A DNA stretch of 29,344 nucleotides from a virus. Each line of letters opens with the position of its first letter. The stretch's first letter is position 1. The stretch covers positions 1-29,344 of IMG/VR virus record IMGVR_UViG_3300027865_000030; one strand, 5' to 3'. The notes beneath the pieces are model-generated. The model saw only the letters and a program-made list of their open reading frames with translations. It was not told the origin of the DNA and did no database searches. This document shows, one piece after another, positions 21,583-28,679 of the stretch. Position numbers and translations under genes: made by a program.

Positions 21583-21951
21583 ATGGAAAAGCTTATAAAA
21601 AGTTCCCGCCCAGCCATCTACAAAAAGATCTACCCGGAGGACGTCACCGAGGTTGAAAAGATTATGTCCGAAGCCCTCCCGCCGGGCGCTCCCGCTGACA
21701 CTGGAGATGCGGGAATTGTCTTAGAACTTTCCACGCTATTCTCTGAAAAGGCCAAAATAGTGGAATTGGATAAATATATTCAGATAGCTAATAATTTTGC
21801 TGGTGAGGGTAATGATATTATTCTATCCGGTAATGCGCCAGTATGGTTATACCTTAAGGTGGCACATGCTCTACACGGTAAGGCTCTTAAACTCAGTTAT
21901 TCCTCACCAGTAACAGGTGAAGTTGTAATCTTTGATCACAATCCCTTTTAG
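21583..21951 (+). CDS. Csx3/Crn3-like protein, candidate phage ring nuclease or cOA binder
   Basis: 122 residues. The C-terminal 75 follow the Csx3 pattern: I-I-L-S-G-N-A-P-V-W-L-Y (residues 79-90), A-H-A-L-H (94-98), S-Y-S-S-P (105-109) and G-E-V-V-I-F-D-H-N-P (112-121). In Csx3 as I recall it these are S-G-x-x-P-x-W-L, A-H-x-x-H, Y-D-P-R and G-A-V-V-V-x-x-H-S. Both His positions and the G/W core are kept; the Asp of Y-D-P-R is Ser107 here. Csx3 (Crn3) binds and cleaves the type III CRISPR messenger cA4. An N-terminal 45-residue extension is extra. Strong AAAAAGGAGCAG site. No cas gene is nearby. It may degrade, or only sequester, cyclic oligoadenylate; or it may be a divergent fold relative. 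Confidence 0.6.
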   Translation: MEKLIKSSRPAIYKKIYPEDVTEVEKIMSEALPPGAPADTGDAGIVLELSTLFSEKAKIVELDKYIQIANNFAGEGNDIILSGNAPVWLYLKVAHALHGKALKLSYSSPVTGEVVIFDHNPF

Positions 21952-21964
21952 AGTCGACTTCACC

Positions 21965-22080
21965 TTATTTTAATTTCATTTAACATTTCTTTATAATAGT
22001 ACTTGACGTATTCTAATATTATTGGTATACTCATTGTATAAAGAGTAGGGAAACACAAATAAAAGGAGCAAAAAATGAAA
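21965..22080 (+). repeat. 116-bp promoter module, copy 2
   Basis: Second copy of 20945-21060, 1020 bases away. TTGACG 22003-22008, 17-base spacer, TATACT 22026-22031, ribosome site and ATG 22075. It gives the downstream genes their own promoter and brackets the Csx3-like cassette. Confidence 0.8.
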
Positions 22081-22179
22081 TTATTTAAAAAGGAGCAGAA
22101 GCTGGAACCTCAGACGGGAGGTAAAAAGTTCAAAAAAACAAAGAAAAATAGAAGGAGAAAAGAAAATGAAACGTTCTAA
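22075..22179 (+). CDS. Very basic 34-residue leader-type peptide
   Basis: Starts behind promoter copy 2 with an AAAAGGAG site: MKLFKKEQKLEPQTGGKKFK, then more Lys/Arg. The first eight residues copy the start at 21344, so it is the broken end of the duplicated start module fused to new sequence. It overlaps the next gene and may act only as a translational leader. Confidence 0.4.
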   Translation: MKLFKKEQKLEPQTGGKKFKKTKKNRRRKENETF

Positions 22180-22492
22180 TGATCAAGTAATTCAAGAAAA
22201 CGATGAAATTTCAGACTGTGCTAAACGATCGGTTATCCGCTCAAAACAAGGAGAAAATGCCATGATTACCCTAAAGAACGACTTTCATAACACAGAAGTA
22301 AGAGTTAACCCCAAAGACTTTGAATTATCAGCAGGACAAGTAAAACGTGCAGGTAAAGTACTTTGCGGAATAAATGGTTGTGGATGTGGCAATAGCGCAG
22401 GGATGAGAGGTCATGACAATCCCGCGATTGAATTCAACCAGGACTGGATTGATAATAAATTGGTTATCACGGGCACAATTTTAGAATCTTAA
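22166..22492 (+). CDS. Early hypothetical phage protein
   Basis: 108 residues, with an internal ATG at 22262 (AAGGAG eight bases ahead) that may be the true start. From there M-I-T-L-K-N-D-F-H-N-T-E-V-R-V, Q-V-K-R-A-G-K-V-L-C-G-I-N-G-C-G-C-G match a small group of phage proteins with an N-D-F-H-N-T-E and a Cys-rich motif. The three Cys may bind metal. Function unknown. Confidence 0.55.
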   Translation: MKRSNDQVIQENDEISDCAKRSVIRSKQGENAMITLKNDFHNTEVRVNPKDFELSAGQVKRAGKVLCGINGCGCGNSAGMRGHDNPAIEFNQDWIDNKLVITGTILES

Positions 22493-22518
22493 GATTATTG
22501 AGATAGAGGTTTTTGCCG

Positions 22519-22704
22519 ATGAAATTTAATAAGATCATAAAAAAAGCCTTAGAGGATCAGGGTATCTCTCAATACCGCCTGTGCAAGGATCTGGGAATAA
22601 ACCAGGGGCAGTTTTCCCACTTCCTTTCTCATAATGATAATCTTTCAACCAAGAATTTACAAATAATTTTCGACTACCTTGGAATTGAATTAATCACCAG
22701 CTAA
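22519..22704 (+). CDS. Small XRE-type helix-turn-helix protein
   Basis: 61 residues from ATG 22519: G-I-S-Q-Y-R-L-C-K-D-L-G-I-N-Q-G-Q-F-S-H-F-L, then a helix and an L-G-I-E-L end, i.e. a bare HTH domain. Could be the Cro-like regulator of the early region. It overlaps the 3' end of the methyltransferase gene on the other strand by 15 bases. Confidence 0.7.
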   Translation: MKFNKIIKKALEDQGISQYRLCKDLGINQGQFSHFLSHNDNLSTKNLQIIFDYLGIELITS

Positions 22705-23967
22705 TTCTTCCCATGAGTATTCTTTCCCGTCTCTGTAAAAAGTTACATCCTCCGGCCTGCCAGTGAAATCAATCCAGCGCTGGGCTGATACCTGGACGTA
22801 GCCGGGGTCAATCTCTATCCCGTAGCATATTCGGTTTGTAGATTCACAGGCGATCAAAACCGTCCCAGACCCCAAACAAAAATCGGCTACTATCATTTCT
22901 TTTTTTGTGCTGTTTAAAATTGCATTTTCAATTAACTCGACTGGCTTCATGGTTGGATGTAGATCATTCTTTTGCGGTTTATCGACGTTCCAAACAGATG
23001 TCTTGTGCGTGCCCTCACCATAAAATCTGTGGCGGTTCTTCCACCCGAACAGTATCAATTCATGTTGATAATTATAGTCGCACCGCCCCAGTACATGGTT
23101 GTTCTTTGCCCAGATCAGAATATGGCGCATTGGTATTTTAGCTGTTCCCATTTCTTCTATAAGCTCATATATCTGTGTTGATGATCCGAAAATATAATAA
23201 CTCGAATAATCGTTTAGGTAGTATGATATTAGATTAAAAAGTAACGCCCAAAAAGCGGCGGTTTCCTTCGTTGTTCCATGATCTAGTTCGATATCTTTTT
23301 GATTTCTGCTTCCGTTGTCGATTTCGTTTAAAAACTTATTCTTTGTCGTATACGACACACCGTATGGCGGATCAACAATAGCACAATCAATTTGACGCCC
23401 CGCCATCAGCATATCAACATCGTCTTTCTTGGTGGAATCACCACAGAGTATTTTATGGTTCCCAAGCCTCACTAGATCCCCTGTCTTGATTGCGGTTTCT
23501 TCGGGTGCGCCCGGTACCGCATCGGGATCGGTATTACCATTGATAACCGGTTCGGGAATCTCCGGTACATCGTCAAATAATGCATCAAAATTAAGGTTTT
23601 CGAATAGACTGGGTGTATCTTCCTTGATTTCATTGAGGATCACCCCTAGACCTGCCGTCCAGTCACCAGAGATATATTTACTGTTCAGTGCGACATTGAG
23701 CGCTTTTTCTTTTTCAAGGGAAAGATCGACTACAACAACTTCAGTATCACTGGCTCCCTCGGCTTCTAATACTTTTAACCGCTGATGGCCACCGACGACA
23801 TTGCCGGTTTGTTCATTCCAGATAATTGGCTGAACACAGCCGAATTCCTTCATACTAGTTGTAAGCCCAGCTAACGCCTCTTCGGATATCTGACGAGGGT
23901 TATACTTTGCAGGTTTTAGTTCTGATATTTTTATAGTCTTAACAATATTAGCAATTGATTTTTTCAT
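22690..23967 (-). CDS. ParB-domain DNA methyltransferase (adenine-N6 type)
   Basis: 425 residues from ATG 23967. The N-terminal ParB/Srx-like domain (about 5-110) has K-Y-N-P-R and G-N-V-V-G-G-H-Q-R-L-K. The methyltransferase follows: D-P-P-Y (about residues 199-202, catalytic motif IV), then F-C-L-G-S-G-T (motif I, about 370), so the order is beta-class. D-P-P-Y points to N6-adenine. Common in phages, where it protects DNA from host restriction or marks packaging or replication sites. No restriction enzyme gene is visible, so it is an orphan enzyme here. Lies downstream of the small lysis-region genes. Confidence 0.85.
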   Translation of the reverse strand: MKKSIANIVKTIKISELKPAKYNPRQISEEALAGLTTSMKEFGCVQPIIWNEQTGNVVGGHQRLKVLEAEGASDTEVVVVDLSLEKEKALNVALNSKYISGDWTAGLGVILNEIKEDTPSLFENLNFDALFDDVPEIPEPVINGNTDPDAVPGAPEETAIKTGDLVRLGNHKILCGDSTKKDDVDMLMAGRQIDCAIVDPPYGVSYTTKNKFLNEIDNGSRNQKDIELDHGTTKETAAFWALLFNLISYYLNDYSSYYIFGSSTQIYELIEEMGTAKIPMRHILIWAKNNHVLGRCDYNYQHELILFGWKNRHRFYGEGTHKTSVWNVDKPQKNDLHPTMKPVELIENAILNSTKKEMIVADFCLGSGTVLIACESTNRICYGIEIDPGYVQVSAQRWIDFTGRPEDVTFYRDGKEYSWEELAGD

Positions 23968-24105
23968 ATCCTTACCTATCCACAACACCGGCATGTATCT
24001 GTTAAACTATTATAATATTTGATAAAATAACTTACAATACTTTTCTTAATGAATAATGTCATATTTGTTTCGTCCATCTCAAAAAGGAGCAAAAAGGGAT
24101 TGCGA

Positions 24106-24282
24106 CTATTTCTTATTAATCCTTCTGCTATTCCTAGCTATTTTCCGCCTTGCTTTAGCCTTTTTAAAATCATACCTTTTGTACATCCCCCTCCGACCAA
24201 GAACATTACCGGGAAGATGTTTTCTTTCTCTAGCCGAGAGAAACGCCATCATTAATCCAGTCATGTAACTGAAATTGCTCAT
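24106..24282 (-). CDS. Small very basic protein
   Basis: 58 residues, ATG 24282 after an AGGA site. N-terminus S-Y-M-T-G-L-M-M-A-F-L-S-A-R-E-R, then a strongly basic C-terminal half (Y-D-F-K-K-A-K-A-R-R-K-I-A-R-N-S-R-R-I). Seven bases after the previous gene, so one operon. Possibly nucleic-acid or membrane binding. Family unknown. Rightward frames in this stretch are antisense to it. Confidence 0.5.
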   Translation of the reverse strand: MSNFSYMTGLMMAFLSARERKHLPGNVLGRRGMYKRYDFKKAKARRKIARNSRRINKK

Positions 24283-24288
24283 ATATGG

Positions 24289-24486
24289 TTATCCTTTATA
24301 TAGAAGAACTATTACTCCCGCTAGGTTTGATATTAACAACAGTAACATTGCATTATATTTCTTCTCAACTGTTTTTATCCATTTTTCTAGCCCTTCTATT
24401 TGTTTTTTGAGGTCTTTTACCTGAACATTTAGACCAAAATGTTTTTCTGCACACAGGTCGGATCTGACAACGTCTTGATCTGGCAT
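24289..24486 (-). CDS. Small coiled-coil membrane protein, XhlA/holin-accessory-like
   Basis: 65 residues: a helix with heptad character (V-K-D-L-K-K-Q-I-E-G-L-E-K-W-I-K-T-V) followed by a C-terminal membrane segment (A-M-L-L-L-L-I-S-N-L-A-G-V-I-V-L-L-Y). This is the layout of XhlA-type lysis accessories. AAGGG site before ATG. Placed near the amidase gene, which supports a lysis role, though the family is not certain. Confidence 0.5.
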   Translation of the reverse strand: MPDQDVVRSDLCAEKHFGLNVQVKDLKKQIEGLEKWIKTVEKKYNAMLLLLISNLAGVIVLLYKG

Positions 24487-24488
24487 GA

Positions 24489-24651
24489 TTACCCTTCGGA
24501 ATTATCCTTTACCATCATGTATCTGTTGATTATCTCCAACTTTATGTTAATGAATTCTGCTTTCGCTGGAACAACCGCGAAAACTCTAATATTTTTGATC
24601 TTGTTTTAAGTCAATCCGTTTTATAAATTTCTTATTAAGCTTTTCCTTCAT
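24489..24651 (-). CDS. Small gene broken in two frames
   Basis: An ATG at 24651 overlaps the stop of the upstream gene (ATGA) and encodes [21 protein letters not shown] before a TAG at 24586-24588. The +1 frame at the same place continues [18 protein letters not shown], with no start codon, to TAA 24489-24491, just before the next gene. Joining the frames by loss of one A in a five-A run would give about 53 residues. Function unknown. Confidence 0.4.
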
Positions 24652-25469
24652 TTAAGCCCCGTTTCTAATATTTCAACATTTGGGTCAAAAGAATTTTGAT
24701 TCCTTATGAACTGAATTCTTATTGTTGCCGACAAAATTTCATCCGGATAGTCAGGTCTTGTAATGTTAACTAACATAATAGCAGGATTCCTTAATTCTGC
24801 ATCCGGTTTTCCACTTCCCACACCCCCAATATAAATATCAGGAGATACATAGGGGCTTGATCTTTTTTTTAATGATACCAACGGTATTGTTTTTGGTGTT
24901 TTTGTACTTACTACCACATTTGAGATTAGCGGGAATGGTATGTTCTTACTAAATCCACGAGGAATTGATTTTGTCACTTCATGATAGAAATCAACAAACT
25001 CTACAGTCACATTATTAATGGGTTTTGTTGAGATATTACACAATACAATACTAAAGACATCCCATTGTTCCGTTTGTTTTTCAGGAAGGGAAATAGAAAT
25101 TAGTTTATGCTCTATTTTGATGGTTATTGGTAATGGTTCTTTTTCCACTACAAGAGTAGATTCTTGGTTTCCTGAGGAAGCTTCCTCTTTCCTTTTCAAT
25201 TGGCTCTCTAACTTTTTTATTTTACCGTTTCCTGATTCTAAATTAGTTTCCAAGTCGGTCTTTTTCTTTTCTAGTAATTTGACTTCTTTTTCTCTATCTT
25301 CAAGTAAATGAGCTTTTGAGTCTATGAGACCTTTATAATAATACCTAGCGGCCAACCAAGATAAAACAGGCAACCCAATAAGGATTTCGGGTATTTGCAT
25401 CATTATGATCCAATTGGTTTTTATATAATTAATTGTCCAGTGAACATCTTTTGCTTTATCTTCTATCAT
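24648..25469 (-). CDS. Membrane-anchored coiled-coil protein with beta C-terminal domain
   Basis: 273 residues from ATG 25469 (GGAGGGGGTT ahead; an ATG four codons earlier overlaps that site). A hydrophobic N-terminal segment (I-P-E-I-L-I-G-L-P-V-L-S-W-L-A), then a charged coiled coil (about 50-95, E-K-E-V-K-L-L-E-K-K-K-T-D-L-E), a linker, and a beta-rich domain with I-S-I-S-L-P and C-N-I-S-T-K-P-I-N-N-V-T-V-E-F. It may be an accessory (moron-like) gene. The domain is not recognised. Confidence 0.55.
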   Translation of the reverse strand: MIEDKAKDVHWTINYIKTNWIIMMQIPEILIGLPVLSWLAARYYYKGLIDSKAHLLEDREKEVKLLEKKKTDLETNLESGNGKIKKLESQLKRKEEASSGNQESTLVVEKEPLPITIKIEHKLISISLPEKQTEQWDVFSIVLCNISTKPINNVTVEFVDFYHEVTKSIPRGFSKNIPFPLISNVVVSTKTPKTIPLVSLKKRSSPYVSPDIYIGGVGSGKPDAELRNPAIMLVNITRPDYPDEILSATIRIQFIRNQNSFDPNVEILETGLK

Positions 25470-25555
25470 AACCCCCTCCATGTTATAGTTAACAAAGAGG
25501 GTATCAAATATGCTAAAATATCACAATAATCTTACCTTCATAAAAGGAGATTGTT

Positions 25556-25798
25556 ATGTCACAAACAAGTTATAGTAACAACATGCCTTCGAATAACGTT
25601 CTTAAGTTAAGCTCATTTAAATTCATTGACTCTCGTATTAAAGTTGAATTCTCTTTTTGTGATAGAGTGGAGAATAAAGAACTGACTGTGTCTGTTTTTA
25701 TAAACAAAGATAATGGCAATGAAAGTCTATCTATTGACAAACTAAAAGAAAAGGCTGTAGCAAAAGCAAAATCATTGCTTGATACTGTCTCGTTTTAG
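25556..25798 (+). CDS. Small hypothetical protein, divergent from the membrane gene
   Basis: 80 residues, AAAAGGAG site. Beta-rich first half (N-V-L-K-L-S-S-F-K-F-I-D-S-R-I-K-V-E-F-S-F-C-D-R) and a helical end (L-K-E-K-A-V-A-K-A-K-S-L-L-D-T). The only rightward gene in the lysis region; its end overlaps the next gene (opposite strand) by four bases. Function unknown. Confidence 0.5.
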   Translation: MSQTSYSNNMPSNNVLKLSSFKFIDSRIKVEFSFCDRVENKELTVSVFINKDNGNESLSIDKLKEKAVAKAKSLLDTVSF

Positions 25799-25807
25799 TC
25801 CGAGACA
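25786..25807. terminator. Hairpin at the overlapping ends of convergent genes
   Basis: TGTCTCG (25786-25792) and CGAGACA (25801-25807) pair across an eight-base loop, and GATA/TATC extend the stem past one mismatch. It lies where the two convergent genes meet and could stop both transcripts, but has no long U tract. Confidence 0.4.
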
Positions 25808-26022
25808 ATATCACTATATTTAGACGGCGTATCTATCAATATTTTATTGCCGGACAGAACTTCCCTTTTGTATGCTTGGTATTGTTTTAAAGCTTTTAAT
25901 TCAACCTCTAGAGATTCAATAATAATATCTACTTTTGACAACAAGCTCGCATCTCTTAGGCGTATTTTTTCTGATTCAGTTTCGATTATTGATGGTTCGT
26001 TCTGCTGTTCAACGTTTTCCAT
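25795..26022 (-). CDS. Small helical protein in the lysis region
   Basis: 75 residues, ATG 26022 with an AAAGGA site. Acidic start, then a helix with R-L-R-D-A-S-L-L-S-K-V-D-I-I-I-E-S-L-E-V-E-L-K-A-L-K. 47 bases after the amidase gene. Not recognised. Confidence 0.5.
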   Translation of the reverse strand: MENVEQQNEPSIIETESEKIRLRDASLLSKVDIIIESLEVELKALKQYQAYKREVLSGNKILIDTPSKYSDIVSD

Positions 26023-26069
26023 AATTTATTCCTTTATTACTGTACGTTAAGGGATAATTCCGTTACCCT

Positions 26070-26495
26070 TTATGGTTCCAGTGACAACAAATGGTTTTCC
26101 AAAGGTTCTTTATCACCCCTCAGCCAGTCTTTGACGCTGAATCCCGGACATGTCTTGTTCTGGTTGAGTTCATTATGCCCATGTATCCTACACCCTTTGT
26201 ATTCTACTTCTAACTGCCTGATCATACCACGAATAATTAACCATTGCCCTCGTGTGAATTTATCTGTACCGACCAGGCATATACCTATCGAATCTTTGTT
26301 ATGACCTTTGCAATGAGCGCCTATTAATTCTCTTTGTCTTCCCTTTTCACCCACCCCATTAACCGTAACAACGTAATGGTATCCTATCCCCATCCAGCCC
26401 CGTTCCTTGTGCCATCTATCTATATCCTGGACGGTTTCATGCCTTCCGTTTGGAGTAGCAGAGCAATGTATTATTATTTTTTTTATGTCTCTCAT
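26070..26495 (-). CDS. Endolysin, T7-lysozyme-like N-acetylmuramoyl-L-alanine amidase
   Basis: 141 residues, amidase_2 type. I-I-I-H-C-S-A-T-P (H10), W-H-K-E-R-G-W-M-G-I-G-Y-H-Y (Y39), G-A-H-C-K-G-H-N-K-D-S-I-G-I-C-L-V-G, and I-H-G-H-N-E-L-N-Q-N-K-T-C-P-G-F with H107, K114 and C116. The zinc ligands (two His and Cys) and the catalytic Tyr/Lys are all present, so it should cut the amide bond between MurNAc and L-Ala. No signal peptide, so it needs a holin; the 24289-24486 protein is a candidate partner. Length is normal. Confidence 0.9.
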   Translation of the reverse strand: MRDIKKIIIHCSATPNGRHETVQDIDRWHKERGWMGIGYHYVVTVNGVGEKGRQRELIGAHCKGHNKDSIGICLVGTDKFTRGQWLIIRGMIRQLEVEYKGCRIHGHNELNQNKTCPGFSVKDWLRGDKEPLENHLLSLEP

Positions 26496-26537
26496 TTTTT
26501 TATCTTTCTATTTATTAATCACACCATATCCATCTTA

Positions 26538-26566
26538 ATTTTATCTATTATTACGATATATGTCAA
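26538..26566 (-). promoter_or_regulatory. Leftward promoter of the lysis region
   Basis: TTGACA (26566-26561), a 17-base spacer and TAAAAT (26543-26538) on the minus strand, about 40 bases before the amidase ATG. Same boxes and spacing as 9610-9638. A ten-base inverted repeat lies just upstream. Confidence 0.6.
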
Positions 26567-26578
26567 ATATATAATTTC

Positions 26579-26608
26579 ATGCAGTAATCTCTTCGGCAAT
26601 TACTGCAT
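26579..26608. repeat. Perfect ten-base inverted repeat upstream of lysis promoter
   Basis: ATGCAGTAAT (26579-26588) and ATTACTGCAT (26599-26608) around a ten-base centre. It is next to the -35 box and could be an activator or repressor site. From 26609 to 26790 nothing else is seen. Confidence 0.5.
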
Positions 26609-26790
26609 TCAGTACATTCTTTTATGGAGAAGCTTTTTATGATAGCATTATATGTCCTGAACCACTGCAATGCTTTCTGTAGTTTTTTTCCCTTAGTAAA
26701 CGTAACTATTTTGGGGAGTTATATACTTTACGCACATAACTAAAAAACTCTCTCTATCCAGTCTTCATTAAATTGAACCACTCTTAAGAT

Positions 26791-27003
26791 ATGTTGAGGT
26801 TCAATAAGGCCAGGGTGACGATTAATACGAAATTTATGTGCCGACACTGGGACAGTTTTGATTATAGTGAATTGAGAGCCGGAAGACTGCCACGTGAAAC
26901 CATGAACTTAATAAAGATTTTTAAGAAATTCCCGGAGCAAGAAGATTTACAAGTTCAACCCCGACGAAATCTCTTACTGCCTGATCCTTCCCACCGACCA
27001 TAG
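26791..27003 (+). CDS. Possible small gene before the repeat terminators
   Basis: 70 codons starting M-L-R-F-N-K-A-R-V-T-I-N-T-K-F-M, with charged, helical features (R-L-P-R-E-T-M-N-L-I-K-I-F-K-K-F-P). A later ATG (codon 16) is another start. No good ribosome site. A rightward terminator begins 36 bases after the stop, which favours a real transcript. No family recognised. Confidence 0.3.
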   Translation: MLRFNKARVTINTKFMCRHWDSFDYSELRAGRLPRETMNLIKIFKKFPEQEDLQVQPRRNLLLPDPSHRP

Positions 27004-27038
27004 TTTGTAAAAAACCCGAAAAGATATACCCCCACACC

Positions 27039-27264
27039 ATGGCCGTTTTTATGCGGCCATTTTTTTGTACACCCTATCCTATTGATATATCAATAAATAC
27101 TGTTTGTCCCTCACTCTGTCCTTCAGCTGTCCATCCATTGTCCCTCACTATATGGCCGTTTTTATGCGGCCATTTTTTTGTACACCCTATCCTATTGATA
27201 TATCAATAAATACTGTTTGTCCCTCACTCTGTCCTTCAGCTGTCCATCCATTGTCCCTCACTAT
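27039..27264 (+). repeat. Two perfect 113-bp tandem repeats, each with a rightward terminator
   Basis: Units 27039-27151 and 27152-27264 are identical. Each starts with ATGGCCG/CGGCCAT hairpin arms and a T7 run, a rho-independent terminator for rightward transcripts. Each also holds the palindrome ATTGATATATCAAT and two GTCCCTCACT words. Perfect identity suggests a recent duplication. Confidence 0.85.
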
Positions 27265-27318
27265 TTTCTATGCTTAAGACCGGATAACGGATTCACCCTA
27301 ATTCATCCGGGAGAAATC

Positions 27319-27507
27319 ATGGAAAAAGAATGGCGTTGCAGCAGTTGCGGAAATTTGATCGGGATCATCAAAGATCACCGGGTATCCATCCGCTTTAAAA
27401 AAATCCAATACATCGTGACATTGATTAAAGGCTCGATTCTGAACGTCTGTCGTAATTGTTCCACTATCAACGAATTGGATCTGGAAGCTGCAAAACAAAC
27501 GGGATAA
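27319..27507 (+). CDS. Com-like zinc-ribbon protein
   Basis: 62 residues, ATG 27319 with GGGAG ahead. E-W-R-C-S-S-C-G-N-L-I-G-I and V-C-R-N-C-S-T-I-N-E-L make a C-x2-C ... C-x2-C zinc ribbon, the layout of phage Mu Com and its relatives, which regulate translation of a DNA-modification gene. No mom-like gene follows; the next sequence is a transposase remnant, so the original partner may be lost. Confidence 0.65.
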   Translation: MEKEWRCSSCGNLIGIIKDHRVSIRFKKIQYIVTLIKGSILNVCRNCSTINELDLEAAKQTG

Positions 27508-27558
27508 TAAACCACAATCAAATACAGAGGTGCATGACGCCCAATCGGCCTTTATGAG

Positions 27559-27903
27559 GTGCTTGACGCCCGGTCTGGAAAGGATCGGGAAAGGTGTCGG
27601 GAGAACATCGATACAGAGAATTCTACTCTAATGACCGACGAATACAAGGGTTATCTCACAATGTCCTCTATAATTGAGCATAAGACTATTAATCATCAAC
27701 AATGGTATGTGTTTGGTGAGATTCACACCAATACCATCGAATGTTTTTGGTCTATCCTTAAAAGAGGATTGGTTGGTCAATTCCATAAGGTAAGCGTGAA
27801 GCATCTCAATAAGTACATTGATGAATTCTGTTACCGTTTCAACAATCGCAAGAATGATGATGTCTTTGCTTTAACCTTACAAAGAGCCGTGGGGATATTC
27901 TAA
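27559..27903 (+). pseudogene. IS1595-type transposase, C-terminal remnant
   Basis: The last ~95 codons of a transposase: T-D-E-Y-K-G-Y-L, I-N-H-Q-Q-W-Y-V-F-G-E-I-H-T-N-T-I-E, F-W-S-I-L-K-R-G-L-V-G-Q-F-H-K-V-S and H-L-N-K-Y-I-D-E-F-C-Y-R-F-N-N-R, all typical of the DDE end of the IS1595 (ISXO2-like) family. The N-terminal zinc ribbon and the first acidic residues are absent, and the opening ~20 codons do not fit. No terminal inverted repeats were found. Confidence 0.75.
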
Positions 27904-28388
27904 TGGAAGAGAAAAAGCCGGAAGCGGTATGTCAGGGTACTTTAAATATTGGAAATAAAGAAATAGACTGTGCGGTCCTCGATAATGATACCCGGATAAT
28001 ATCAAGAAACGCTATCTATAGGGCTTTCGAGAGAACAAAACGCGGCAGAGCAAAGAGTGAAACAAGGGTGCCCAACATGCCCAGTTTTATTGATGCGAAC
28101 AACCTACAGCCCTTTATTGATGAGGACTTGAAGGGTGAGCTCATGCAGATAGAATATAAAAACAGAAACGGGCGCATTGTAAAAGGCTATAATGCCACTA
28201 TACTACCTTCTTTGTGTGATGTTTATCTATCTGCTAGGTCGGAAGGAATTCTTGCAAAGCAACAACTGCCTATCGCAAAACAAGCGGAGATACTGGTAAG
28301 GGGATTTGCCCGAATAGGAATTATTGCTTTAGTCGATGAAGCAACAGGATATCAAGAGATAAGAACAAGAAAAGCTCTAGAGGAATAA
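27903..28388 (+). pseudogene. P63C-type protein, N-terminal part only
   Basis: 161 residues that read like the N-terminal half of P63C-domain proteins: A-V-C-Q-G-T-L-N-I-G, I-D-C-A-V-L-D-N-D-T-R-I-I-S, G-Y-N-A-T-I-L-P-S-L-C-D-V-Y-L-S-A-R, and G-I-I-A-L-V-D-E-A-T-G-Y-Q-E-I-R-T-R-K-A-L. It ends right after that conserved point, so the C-terminal P63C domain is missing. The ATG overlaps the stop of the transposase remnant. Function of the family is unknown. Confidence 0.6.
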
Positions 28389-28391
28389 TAA

Positions 28392-28679
28392 CTACATTGC
28401 ACAGGTAAAACAAAAACTTTTCATAGGCAGCCCAAAAATACTACATAGTTGCCTGAGGGTATAAAAATCTAGAGGAGCATAAAAATCTAATTCGGGGAGA
28501 GCGGACATTATTGTCGGTCCATCGTCAATTACACGCTCTAAATATTTAACTGGATAACTTTTGCCACTGGGTGATATTAGTTTGTTTGGTTTTTCTTTTA
28601 ACTTTAATCCATATTGCTTTGCTATATCTATGAATTGTCCTAAGGTGAGAGAGCTATCAATATAATGAATACTATCCAT
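28392..28679 (-). CDS. Partner gene of the HicB-like protein
   Basis: 95 residues from ATG 28679, overlapping the stop of the HicB-like gene (TGATG), so the two are co-translated. It has K-L-I-S-P-S-G-K-S-Y-P-V-K-Y, D-D-G-P-T-I-M-S-A-L-P and L-R-Q-L-C-S-I-F-G-L-P. It is not a clear HicA; it may be the toxin or an unrelated partner in a toxin-antitoxin-like pair. Confidence 0.5.
   Translation of the reverse strand: MDSIHYIDSSLTLGQFIDIAKQYGLKLKEKPNKLISPSGKSYPVKYLERVIDDGPTIMSALPELDFYAPLDFYTLRQLCSIFGLPMKSFCFTCAM

Noticed and set aside
24049-24268. Two rightward frames of about 70 codons
   Set aside because: They are antisense to a small basic gene (24106-24282) with a good ribosome site, and read as irregular hydrophobic text.
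27039-27264. CRISPR-like array
   Set aside because: Only two units, 113 bases long and adjacent without spacers; it is a tandem repeat with terminators.
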